From assembly GCF_900112245.1 (NCBI RefSeq), contig NZ_FOYX01000001.1, positions 359,856 to 423,855 of the forward strand: 64,000 nucleotides of DNA, given 5' to 3'. Source of the DNA: Maribacter stanieri. GTDB lineage: Bacteria; Bacteroidota; Bacteroidia; Flavobacteriales; Flavobacteriaceae. Below are positions 34,388-42,189 of this stretch, piece by piece. The position numbers were made by a program, and so were the translations under genes. Below the pieces are notes generated by a model. It saw only the letters and a program-made list of their open reading frames with translations, ran no database searches and had not been told where the DNA came from. How positions within the stretch are numbered: position 1 is the first letter of the stretch; every line of letters begins with the position of its first letter.

Positions 34388-35752
34388 ATGATCGATGCTA
34401 AAATACTTGTTGTAGATGATACCAAAAGTGTATTAAGCGCTTTAGAGATATTATTACAGTTTGAATACAAAAGTGTTCAAACCATTTCTAACCCCAATTT
34501 ACTCACCTCATTCCCTAATCTAAAAGAGATTGATATCATACTATTGGATATGAATTTTTCTGCGGGAGTAAATACCGGTAATGAGGGATTGTATTGGCTA
34601 CGTGAGATAAAAAAGAAAGCTTCGCACATATCGGTAATAATGATGACCGCTTATGGCGCAGTTGAACTTGCGGTAGAAGCTATTAAAGAAGGGGCTACCG
34701 ATTTTGTATTAAAACCTTGGAACAACGAACGACTGCTAACTACCGTAAAATCTGCTTACGAGCTTAGGAAATCTCAGAAAGAAGTTCAGCATCTGAAACA
34801 AAAAGAAAGTAACCTTAAACAGGTAATTAACCAGAATACAAATTACATTATAGGTAATTCTAAAGCACTAAACGGTGTATTGAGTCTTGTGCAAAAAGTT
34901 GCCAAAACAGATGTAAACATTTTAGTTACCGGCGAAAATGGAACCGGAAAAGAATTAATTGCTAGAGAGCTTCATAAATCATCGGTCAGAAACAACGAGG
35001 TCTTCATCTCGGTAGATATGGGCTCTATCTCAGAAAACCTGTTTGAAAGTGAATTATTCGGTCATGTTAAGGGTTCATTTACCGATGCCAAAGAGGACAG
35101 AGCAGGAAAATTTGAAGCTGCTAACGGCGGAACGTTATTCTTAGACGAGATTGGAAACCTTTCGTTGCAAATGCAAGCTAAACTCCTCTCTGTGATACAA
35201 AACAGAGTTGTGGTTCGTGTTGGCTCAAATAAACCTATTGCTGTTGACATACGTTTAATATGTGCCACCAATTGTAATTTAGACCAAATGGTAGCAGAGG
35301 GACTCTTTCGTGAGGATCTTTTATATAGAATAAACACCATACAAGTACAAGTACCGGCATTAAGGGAACGTGATAATGATGTTCTGGTGCTATCCGATTT
35401 CTTTTTAAAGAAATTCGCTAATAAATATGGAAAGCCCAGTTTAAAAATAAACCAAACAGCACAAGAAAAATTAATGAGCTATGCCTGGCCTGGCAATGTA
35501 AGGGAGCTTTTGCATACTATGGAACGTGCCGTTATACTTTCTGAAGGGAATGTACTAAAACCAACAGATTTCCTATTGGAATCCAAAACAACCATGACCA
35601 TGGAAAACGGTCCGAAAACCCTTGAAGAAATGGAACTAGTTATGATTACAAAAGCCCTTAACGATAATGATGGTAATTACAGTGCCGCTGCTGATCAATT
35701 AGGTATTTCAAGACAGACGCTTTACAATAAACTTAAAAAATCGGGTAAATGA
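34388..35752 (+). CDS. Sigma54-dependent response regulator (NtrC family)
   Basis: A 454-residue activator with three domains. The receiver (about 1-125) has D10/D11, phosphoacceptor D54, T87 and K109. The AAA+ sigma54-interaction domain (about 150-390) has Walker A GENGTGKE at 182-189 and Walker B with LFLDE near 250-254. Its sigma54-contact loop reads GSFTDA at 229-234, a known variant of GAFTGA. A Fis-type helix-turn-helix (about 430-452, SAAADQLGISRQTLYNKLKK) closes the protein. It overlaps the downstream kinase by four bases (ATGA) and lies divergent from the export array, whose promoter it very probably controls. Confidence 0.95.
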   Translation: MIDAKILVVDDTKSVLSALEILLQFEYKSVQTISNPNLLTSFPNLKEIDIILLDMNFSAGVNTGNEGLYWLREIKKKASHISVIMMTAYGAVELAVEAIKEGATDFVLKPWNNERLLTTVKSAYELRKSQKEVQHLKQKESNLKQVINQNTNYIIGNSKALNGVLSLVQKVAKTDVNILVTGENGTGKELIARELHKSSVRNNEVFISVDMGSISENLFESELFGHVKGSFTDAKEDRAGKFEAANGGTLFLDEIGNLSLQMQAKLLSVIQNRVVVRVGSNKPIAVDIRLICATNCNLDQMVAEGLFREDLLYRINTIQVQVPALRERDNDVLVLSDFFLKKFANKYGKPSLKINQTAQEKLMSYAWPGNVRELLHTMERAVILSEGNVLKPTDFLLESKTTMTMENGPKTLEEMELVMITKALNDNDGNYSAAADQLGISRQTLYNKLKKSGK

Positions 35753-37098
35753 TGGTTAGCAAAAGTATATACTACCAACTTGTTTTTAGAATTATTCTAA
35801 TAGCTGTTTGTGCCCTTTTAACCGCATTCCTATTTGCAAAAGAGCATTATCTACTCGCCATCATATTAACCCTTGTTTTTATTGGACAAACTTACGGACT
35901 CATACATTACGTTAACCAGACTAACAGGAAAATAGCTTACTTTTTTGATGCTATAAAGAATGAAGATTTTACCTTACGTTTTCCTGAAAAACTAAGTATA
36001 AAATCTATTGAAGAGCTGAATCATAGCTTAAACATGTTGAATAACATGATTCAAGATATTCACGTAAAAAAACAAGCTCAAGAACAGTATTATCAAGAAA
36101 TATTAAGACAGGCAGATATTGGTATTTTTACTATCAATGAAAAAGGACATATTCTTTATGCTAACCCAACTGTTCAAAACCTACTTAATTACAGACCGCT
36201 CAACCACATAAAACAATTGAAACAAATAGACCCAAATCTTTATGGTCTGTTCGAATCTTTAGAGCCATTTGAAAGTACCTTATATTCCTTAGGCAATGAG
36301 CGTGGCAAAAAAGAACTGACCCTAAAATGCACCCCTATTTCTATTGAAGGAAAGCAATTATTATTAGTGATTGTTCACGATATTCAAAAAGAACTGGATG
36401 ACAAAGAAACAGATTCTTGGGTAAAACTAATACGTGTTTTAACCCATGAAATCATGAATACCATTACACCTATTACTTCAATATCCGAATCCATATTAAA
36501 ATATTTCAAAAAAGGAAACCAGCTTTCTACTCCCGAGGAATTTGGTGAACTACAGATAAAAAATTCCGCAAAGGGTCTTGAGGTAATTAAAGAGCAGGGT
36601 AATGATTTAATGAGCTTTGTACAGTCCTACAGAACTTTTTTAAGTGTGCCAGATCCAGATCGTGAATTGATACCTGCGAGCAAAATTTTAGAAAAGGTTC
36701 GTCTTTTACTTCAAGAATATACCAATGGTCATAACATCATTTTAGAGGTCTCTTCTGATCCAGAAGATTTAGAGCTATTTATAGATGAAAAGCAGCTTAC
36801 ACAAATACTCCTAAACCTAGGTAAAAATGCTCAACAAGCTTTAGAAGGGCAAGATGAGGGTAAAATCATCATTAAAGCAGGAGAAGGTTCAGACGGAAAA
36901 AAATACATTACAGTAACAGATAATGGACCCGGAATTTCACCTGAACTTATAGATGAAATTTTTGTACCATTTTTCACCACAAAAAATACTGGAACAGGAA
37001 TAGGACTAAGCTTAAGCAAGCAGATAATGCGTTTACACGGTGGTTCGATTCGAGTAGTGTCTAATGAAATAACAACGTTTACATTGACCTTTGAATAA
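35749..37098 (+). CDS. Intramembrane-sensing PAS histidine kinase
   Basis: A 449-residue sensor kinase. Two membrane helices (about 9-30 and 34-53) are joined by only a few residues, so there is no extracytoplasmic sensor. A HAMP-like helical stretch and a PAS domain (about 115-215) follow. The H-box LTHEIMNTITPI has H233, in the NtrB-like H-E-x-x-N form. The ATPase domain shows the N-box LGKNAQQAL, DNGPGI and GTGIGLSLSKQ. It is translationally coupled to the sigma54 activator (ATGA overlap; a second ATG follows at once at 35752 and is equally plausible). Kinases without a sensor domain often read signals from the membrane or from partner transporters, as BceS does; that analogy is inference. 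Confidence 0.93.
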   Translation: MMVSKSIYYQLVFRIILIAVCALLTAFLFAKEHYLLAIILTLVFIGQTYGLIHYVNQTNRKIAYFFDAIKNEDFTLRFPEKLSIKSIEELNHSLNMLNNMIQDIHVKKQAQEQYYQEILRQADIGIFTINEKGHILYANPTVQNLLNYRPLNHIKQLKQIDPNLYGLFESLEPFESTLYSLGNERGKKELTLKCTPISIEGKQLLLVIVHDIQKELDDKETDSWVKLIRVLTHEIMNTITPITSISESILKYFKKGNQLSTPEEFGELQIKNSAKGLEVIKEQGNDLMSFVQSYRTFLSVPDPDRELIPASKILEKVRLLLQEYTNGHNIILEVSSDPEDLELFIDEKQLTQILLNLGKNAQQALEGQDEGKIIIKAGEGSDGKKYITVTDNGPGISPELIDEIFVPFFTTKNTGTGIGLSLSKQIMRLHGGSIRVVSNEITTFTLTFE

Positions 37099-37100
37099 TA

Positions 37101-37445
37101 TTAAATTTCAGTTTTAAGTTCTGTATAAGGATTCCAGAAGTATTTTTCAAGATCAACAATTTGTAAATCCTTTATCTCTACTCCTTCACCTTCTAACAGT
37201 TGTTGCATGAGGTTGGTACCATCAAAATGATGTTTACCAGTAAGGAGTCCGGCTTTGTTTACCACTCTATGCGCAGGAATATCATCCATATTATGTGATG
37301 CATTCATAGCCCAACCTACCATTCTTGCACTGCGGGCCGCACCTAAATATTTAGCGATAGCACCATAGGAAGTCACTCGACCTTCCGGTATTAACCTTGC
37401 CACTTGATATACTCTTTCAAAGAAATTCTCGTTTTCAGGTTTCAT
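37101..37445 (-). CDS. Alkyltransferase-like protein (ATL, MGMT family without catalytic Cys)
   Basis: A 114-residue protein with only the DNA-binding/alkyl-binding domain of O6-methylguanine-DNA methyltransferase. The catalytic P-C-H-R motif is P57-A-H-R60, so the acceptor cysteine is alanine and no methyl transfer can occur. The helix-turn-helix with its Arg finger (SARMVGWAMNAS, about 39-50) is kept. ATL proteins bind O6-alkylguanine and pass it to nucleotide excision repair. The short length and lack of an N-terminal domain fit the Ybaz/Atl1 type. It is the last gene of a trmB-lysE-atl series, 12 bases after the LysE-type gene, and its 3' end meets that of the kinase gene within two bases. 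Confidence 0.9.
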   Translation of the reverse strand: MKPENENFFERVYQVARLIPEGRVTSYGAIAKYLGAARSARMVGWAMNASHNMDDIPAHRVVNKAGLLTGKHHFDGTNLMQQLLEGEGVEIKDLQIVDLEKYFWNPYTELKTEI

Positions 37446-37457
37446 CGTATTCTTTCG

Positions 37458-38084
37458 TTAATTAAACAACCTAAAAGCAGTGATTACAAAAAGAAGCACC
37501 ATTAATCCACTTAAAATATAGTTACTGTTCTTAGTGAAGGATTTTGTTTTATGCTCCCACTTATTAAAGTAAATAACATAAATATACATTGCCAAAAATG
37601 TACCACTACCTGCAGCCAGAATAAATAAAACTTCATCAACTATTCTGTAGGTCATGATACCTTGCGAATGAAAAACGGTATTTAAGCCACTGTAATACGG
37701 AATTGCCAAAAGATTAATTAGCGCTAAAAATACCCCTTTAGAAAAGCTATTTCGCTTCTTCGTCTCTACTATTATAAAAGGCTTTTTAACTTGTTTTCTA
37801 CCCTTAATAAAAAAGAATATAGCCAACACAAAAAACACCAATAATGCTGTTTGTAATAGCAACTCTACAATATGCTGGTTTCTAGATATTAGTTTAGCTA
37901 TACGTACTGCAACATAAGTTTGCAACATTACAGCAAGTGCCACGCCTAACGCAAATATTAATCCGTTAGCCTTCCCTTTTTCTACACTTGTTTTAGCAGC
38001 ATTTAAATTAAGTAGGCCTGGTGGCAACGATGCAAAAAAAGCAGCCCCAAACGTAAAAACAAATAAGATTGGCAATTGTTGCAT
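37458..38084 (-). CDS. LysE-family exporter
   Basis: A 208-residue membrane protein with about six hydrophobic segments (roughly 3-25, 37-62, 71-95, 120-140, 148-170 and 185-205). The first segment ends in the family motif S-L-P-P-G-L-L-N, corresponding to the x-P-G-P-x of LysE/RhtB exporters, with P20 and P21 on the pore side. Members export amino acids or small metabolites; the substrate here cannot be read. It lies four bases after trmB and 12 bases before the ATL gene, so the three are cotranscribed, although no common function is evident. Confidence 0.82.
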   Translation of the reverse strand: MQQLPILFVFTFGAAFFASLPPGLLNLNAAKTSVEKGKANGLIFALGVALAVMLQTYVAVRIAKLISRNQHIVELLLQTALLVFFVLAIFFFIKGRKQVKKPFIIVETKKRNSFSKGVFLALINLLAIPYYSGLNTVFHSQGIMTYRIVDEVLFILAAGSGTFLAMYIYVIYFNKWEHKTKSFTKNSNYILSGLMVLLFVITAFRLFN

Positions 38085-38088
38085 TAAA

Positions 38089-38766
38089 TCAATTTACCTT
38101 GAACCTAATAAAAGTAATAGGCTTTCCTTTTTCAAGATACTGATTTTCATAGAAAGTCTGTATTTCTAAGACCTCTTTAGGGCTACCTTCATTCTTATAC
38201 ACATCATGGTTGGCATAAAGTACCTCTAAACCTAGACCGTGTAGCAACCCTAAGGTATACCCATGCATAAACTCGCTATCCGTTTTAAGATTAACCGTTC
38301 CTTCAGGTTTTAAAACTTGTTTGTACCGTTCTAAAAATGTAGCATTGGTCATACGGTGTTTGGTACGCTTATATTTTATTTGTGGGTCTGGGAAGGTGAT
38401 CCAAATTTCAGACACTTCCTCTTTTCCAAAAAGATGATCAACCAATTCTATCTGAGTTCGAATAAAACATACATTTGGTAAATCTCCTTCAACAGCTTCT
38501 TTAGCTCCTTTCCAGAAACGGGCGCCCTTTATATCAATACCAATAAAATTCTTATTCGGAAATTTCTTTGCCAATCCAACAGTATACTCGCCTTTACCAC
38601 AACCCAATTCCAATACAATAGGGTTGTCGTTTTTGAAATGGGTATTCCATTTTCCTTTCAAAGGGAAACCGTTTACCACTTCATCCCTAGTTGGTTGAAT
38701 TACGTTTGAAAACGTTTCGTTTTCCTGAAATCTTTTTAACTTATTCTTACTTCCCACAATTATCAC
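38089..38766 (-). CDS. trmB: tRNA (guanine-N7-)-methyltransferase TrmB
   Basis: A 225-residue class I SAM-dependent methyltransferase that makes m7G46 in the variable loop of tRNA. The SAM-binding motif I is V51-L-E-L-G-C-G-K-G-E60, motif II includes GIDIKGARFWKGA (76-88), and the catalytic-region motif is F125-P-D-P-Q129 followed by KYKRTKHRM. The length fits the family. The start at 38766 is supported by a perfect TAGATTTG -7 box 14 bases upstream. It is first in the trmB-lysE-atl unit. Confidence 0.95.
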   Translation of the reverse strand: MIIVGSKNKLKRFQENETFSNVIQPTRDEVVNGFPLKGKWNTHFKNDNPIVLELGCGKGEYTVGLAKKFPNKNFIGIDIKGARFWKGAKEAVEGDLPNVCFIRTQIELVDHLFGKEEVSEIWITFPDPQIKYKRTKHRMTNATFLERYKQVLKPEGTVNLKTDSEFMHGYTLGLLHGLGLEVLYANHDVYKNEGSPKEVLEIQTFYENQYLEKGKPITFIRFKVN

Positions 38767-38779
38767 TTATAAACTGCGG

Positions 38780-38787
38780 CAAATCTA
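38780..38787 (-). promoter_or_regulatory. -7 promoter box before trmB
   Basis: The minus strand reads TAGATTTG, an exact TAnnTTTG match, 14 bases before the trmB ATG, giving a leader of only a few bases. Confidence 0.5.
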
Positions 38788-38809
38788 AGAAAAAAGAGAG
38801 GGTTAGCGT

Positions 38810-39880
38810 TTATAGTACTTCTTCTATTTGAACGATACTTTTCTCTAAAGTAAAAGAAAACTCCGAACCTACCTCTACAGCGCTTTCCACATATATTTTT
38901 TCTCCGTGGGCTTCAATGACATGTTTTACAATGGCAAGACCTAATCCAGAACCGCCTTCACGGCGACTACCACTTTGATCTACCCTATAAAAACGTTCAA
39001 AAAGCCTTGGTATATGAACCGCTGGTATGCCTTCACCATTATCCGTCACCCTTACAATAACCTTATTCTTTACTAAATTTTCAACACTTACCTCTGTAGT
39101 ACCATTCTCATTTCCATACTTTATAGAGTTCACTAATAAGTTGGTAAGCACTTGTTGTATTTTCTCTTTATCGGCAAAAACCAAAATCGGTTTCGGATAA
39201 GCAATATCGAATGTTAACGTAATATTTTTTTTATCGGCTTTCATCTCCAACAAATCAAATACACTTTGAATTAGCTCTACAATATTAAAAGTTTGTTTTT
39301 CTAACCTAAGATCCCCCACCTCTAATTTAGTAATGAGGTCAAGGTCTTTAACAATGTATATTAAACGATCTACCGCTTTATTTGCGCGAAATATGTATTT
39401 CTTTCTTACGTTTTTATCATCGATTGCACCATCTAATAAAGTCTCTAAATACCCTTGAACAGTGAACAACGGAGTCTTTAATTCATGAGAAACGTTCCCT
39501 AAAAAATCTTTACGGTACTCTTCTCTAATCTTTAAAGTATCTATTTCTATTTTCTTATCCTTGGCAAATTTTTCAATTTCAGCTGTCAACGTTCGCATAT
39601 CTGTCATAACAGGATACGATGGTATCGTTGAAGATTCCAACAGCTCTACCTCATCATAGATTTTTTTAATACGCATGTAGATAAACTTCTCTATCCTTAC
39701 TTGTAAAGTGACAAAAGAAATAATGAAAAAGGTTATTGCAGCCAATATTAAAACCCACCAATTTATGGTGCTAAATTGCCATTGCAATACTGACAATATA
39801 AGTGTGCCAATAATTACTATATAGAGTGATGAGCGAAATGCAAAACGATATGATTTTCTAGAACGAACTGGAGCTGCCAT
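38810..39880 (-). CDS. PhoR-like sensor histidine kinase
   Basis: A 356-residue kinase with two membrane helices (about 17-33 and 40-60) and almost no loop between them. A short linker leads to the H-box V130-S-H-E-L-K-T-P with H132, followed by an N-box (LTNLLVNSIKYG), DNGEGIP and GSGLGLAIVKH. The order, the F-L-G-N-V-S-H-E-L-K-T-P-L form of the H-box and the pairing with a winged-helix regulator match PhoR of Bacteroidota. It follows its regulator directly, with no gap (39881/39880). The signal is not readable; phosphate limitation is the best guess from family and context. Confidence 0.85.
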   Translation of the reverse strand: MAAPVRSRKSYRFAFRSSLYIVIIGTLILSVLQWQFSTINWWVLILAAITFFIISFVTLQVRIEKFIYMRIKKIYDEVELLESSTIPSYPVMTDMRTLTAEIEKFAKDKKIEIDTLKIREEYRKDFLGNVSHELKTPLFTVQGYLETLLDGAIDDKNVRKKYIFRANKAVDRLIYIVKDLDLITKLEVGDLRLEKQTFNIVELIQSVFDLLEMKADKKNITLTFDIAYPKPILVFADKEKIQQVLTNLLVNSIKYGNENGTTEVSVENLVKNKVIVRVTDNGEGIPAVHIPRLFERFYRVDQSGSRREGGSGLGLAIVKHVIEAHGEKIYVESAVEVGSEFSFTLEKSIVQIEEVL

Positions 39881-40576
39881 TTAAAGAACAAACTTATATC
39901 CTACTCCCTTTACAGTTTTAAAATGGTCCTCTCCTATTTTTTCACGAAGTTTTCTAATGTGTACATCTATTGTACGACCACCAACAACAACTTCATTACC
40001 CCAAACTTTGTCAAGAATTACTTCTCTCTTAAATACTTTACTTGGCTTAGAAGTCAATAAGGCAAGAAGTTCAAACTCTTTTCTAGGTAAAATGATTTCT
40101 ACACCTTTCTTAATAATTTTATACTCCTCTCTATTAATGACAATATCACCCACCTTGGTAATATCTTCTTGAGTATTTTCGTCATTTTTAACACGTCTAA
40201 GAAGTGCGTTTACTTTACTCACCAATACTTTTGGCTTTATAGGCTTAGTAATGTAATCATCTGCACCTGCATCAAAACCGGCTACTTGAGAATAATCTTC
40301 CCCTCTAGCTGTCAGAAAGGTAATAATAGAACTTTCCATACCAGGGGTTCTTCTTAGAATCTCGCAGGCTTCTATACCATCCATTTCTGGCATCATTACA
40401 TCTAGTATAATAAGGTGCGGTAATTTCTTTTTTGCTTTTGCAACACCATCGGCACCATTCTTAGCTGTATAAACATCATACCCTTCCGCAGATAAATTAT
40501 AGGCTACAATCTCTAGGATGTCTGGTTCATCATCAACTAAAAGTATCCTAATGTCCTTCTTTTTCATGGTTTTCAA
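39881..40576 (-). CDS. PhoB-like OmpR-family response regulator
   Basis: A 231-residue regulator with a receiver (D15, D16, phosphoacceptor D59 in the LIILDVMMPEMDG stretch, T89, K111) and a winged-helix DNA-binding domain (about 140-230) ending in the typical R-K-L-R-E-K-I-G...V-K-G-V-G-Y-K-F. The start could be the first ATG (40576) or the ATG three codons later (40567), since MKTMKKKDIRILLVDDE contains both. The -7 box TACTTTTG at 40600-40593 suits either. Its target may be the divergent lipoprotein gene and itself, because direct repeats with 11-bp phase lie between them. Confidence 0.88.
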   Translation of the reverse strand: MKTMKKKDIRILLVDDEPDILEIVAYNLSAEGYDVYTAKNGADGVAKAKKKLPHLIILDVMMPEMDGIEACEILRRTPGMESSIITFLTARGEDYSQVAGFDAGADDYITKPIKPKVLVSKVNALLRRVKNDENTQEDITKVGDIVINREEYKIIKKGVEIILPRKEFELLALLTSKPSKVFKREVILDKVWGNEVVVGGRTIDVHIRKLREKIGEDHFKTVKGVGYKFVL

Positions 40577-40592
40577 ATTAGATTGATTCGCT

Positions 40593-40600
40593 CAAAAGTA
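40593..40600 (-). promoter_or_regulatory. -7 promoter box before the phoB-like gene
   Basis: The minus strand reads TACTTTTG, an exact TAnnTTTG match, 17 bases before the ATG at 40576. The direct repeats at 40628-40666 lie just upstream, where an activator would sit. Confidence 0.5.
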
Positions 40601-40627
40601 AAGATAATACTCTTACAGCAACGTCAC

Positions 40628-40668
40628 TTAACATTGATTTAATGTAGTAACGTTTAGGTAACATTAAC
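40628..40668. promoter_or_regulatory. Pho-box-like direct repeats
   Basis: TAACATT at 40629, TAACGTT at 40648 and TAACATT at 40659 occur in the divergent region. The last two, extended to GTAACGTTTAG and GTAACATTAAC, are exactly 11 bases apart. PhoB/OmpR-family proteins bind 7-bp direct repeats with an 11-bp period. The repeats lie upstream of both the phoB-like gene and the beta-helix lipoprotein gene. Confidence 0.45.
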
Positions 40669-40797
40669 AAAATAAATGTTTAACACCTAGCTAACTCGAA
40701 CATTACAACCCTTCTCTTTCTTTGCCGTGCAATAAAATTGTACGTGTCAAGAACACAATTACCAACCTAGTTAAATTAATAAATTTAAAAAGAAAAG

Positions 40798-42090
40798 ATG
40801 AAAAAAATTATTTGGTCACTTGCTACAGTAACTGCTATAATCGCTGCAGCATCTTGTGAAAAAGAAACAGTTGTAGAAATTGAAAAAGAAGTTATCGTTG
40901 TAGATACAGTTACAACTGAAACTGAAGTTCAAACAACAATTACAGTTAGTGATGACATTACAACCGATGTTACTTGGACAGCTGACAAAATAGTTACTTT
41001 AGATGGTAGAGTTTTTGTAACTGAAGGAGCTACATTAACTATTGAGCCAGGTACAATTATTAAGGCTAACGCAGGGTCAGGTGTTAATGCTTCTGTATTA
41101 ATAGTAACAAGAGGTAGTAAAATTGAAGCCGTAGGAACTGCTACAGCACCAATTATCTTTACATCTTCTGCTGATAACATTGAATTAGGTGAAACTGCCG
41201 GTACTAACCTTGATCAAAACGATCGTGGTCTTTGGGGTGGTTTAATTATATTAGGTAATGCACCTGCTTCTTTTGATGGTGATGCTGAATCTGCTCAAAT
41301 CGAAGGAGTTCCTACAGATACTGACGGTGATAAAGGATTATACGGTGGATCTGATTCTGCTGATGATTCAGGTACTTTACAGTACATCTCTATTCGCCAT
41401 GGTGGTGCTTTGATTGGTGAAGGAAACGAAATAAACGGTCTTACTTTAGGTGCCGTTGGTACTGGAACAACTGTTGACAACATTGAAGTTGTTGGTAATG
41501 TTGATGATGGTGTTGAATTCTTTGGTGGAAGCGTAAACGCTACAAACTTATTTGTATGGGCACAAGGTGATGACGGTCTTGATATTGACCAAGCTTACTC
41601 TGGTACTATTGATAATGCAGTCGTTATACAAGGGGGTATTTCTGATCACGCTTTAGAAATTGATGGTCCAGAAGGTTCTTTACAAGGTGGCTTTACTTTA
41701 ACAAACGCTACTTTAATTGGTTTAACCGACAACGTTGAGAATGGAGAAATCGCAGATTACCGTTCAAACGCACAAGGTACTACCAACAATATATTAGTAA
41801 CTAATTTCACAGGAGTAGGTACTGATTTACAACTTTCTGATATTGAATTAGACAACGAAGGTGTTGCTGCTAATTATACTGCAGGTTCACTAGTATTTAC
41901 CAACTGGGAAATTGTATTACCAGAAGGTGTTACTGCTTCTTCTGAAGTTTTTAATGACACTACAGACAGTACAACTTTTGAAGCTGATGCAACAACTTTC
42001 TCATCTGCTGCAACAGAAGGAACTGTTGGTGCTGATACATCTGCTTTTTCTTGGACTTACGCTAACACAAAAGCTAGCTTAGGTTTCTAA
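40798..42090 (+). CDS. Beta-helix-like surface lipoprotein
   Basis: A 430-residue exported protein. The N terminus (MKKIIWSLATVTAIIAAASC) is a signal peptide with a probable lipid-attached C20, though the -3 residue is Ala rather than Leu. A Glu/Val/Thr-rich linker follows. From about residue 55 the sequence is a run of short repeating strands rich in Gly, Asp, Asn and Thr (LTIEPGTIIKAN, IIFTSSADNIEL, NIEVVGNVDDGVEFFGGS), typical of right-handed parallel beta-helices. No catalytic motif or T9SS tail is visible. The gene starts a unit with the TonB-dependent receptor, separated by a strong hairpin, and lies divergent from the PhoB/PhoR-like pair. Known relatives are mostly hypothetical. A binding role for a Pho-regulated nutrient is conceivable but inferred. 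Confidence 0.8.
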   Translation: MKKIIWSLATVTAIIAAASCEKETVVEIEKEVIVVDTVTTETEVQTTITVSDDITTDVTWTADKIVTLDGRVFVTEGATLTIEPGTIIKANAGSGVNASVLIVTRGSKIEAVGTATAPIIFTSSADNIELGETAGTNLDQNDRGLWGGLIILGNAPASFDGDAESAQIEGVPTDTDGDKGLYGGSDSADDSGTLQYISIRHGGALIGEGNEINGLTLGAVGTGTTVDNIEVVGNVDDGVEFFGGSVNATNLFVWAQGDDGLDIDQAYSGTIDNAVVIQGGISDHALEIDGPEGSLQGGFTLTNATLIGLTDNVENGEIADYRSNAQGTTNNILVTNFTGVGTDLQLSDIELDNEGVAANYTAGSLVFTNWEIVLPEGVTASSEVFNDTTDSTTFEADATTFSSAATEGTVGADTSAFSWTYANTKASLGF

Positions 42091-42120
42091 TTATAAATAC
42101 AAATAATAGTTACACATAAT

Positions 42121-42167
42121 AATTGCTCGTCCTAATATAATTTTTAGGCGAGCAATTTATTTCTTTT
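42121..42167 (+). terminator. Hairpin between the lipoprotein and TonB receptor genes
   Basis: AATTGCTCG (42121-42129), a bulged T and CCTAA (42131-42135) pair with TTAGG CGAGCAATT (42144-42157) around an eight-base loop, followed by TATTTCTTTTT. It looks like an intrinsic terminator or an mRNA-stabilising hairpin. No promoter fits in the 22 bases between it and the receptor ATG, so it is probably a partial terminator that makes the lipoprotein more abundant than the receptor. Confidence 0.65.
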
Positions 42168-42189
42168 TAACATTTTCAACTCATTACTT

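Noticed and set aside
37101..37445. Active O6-methylguanine-DNA methyltransferase
   Set aside because: The catalytic cysteine is replaced by alanine (PAHR), so methyl transfer is impossible.
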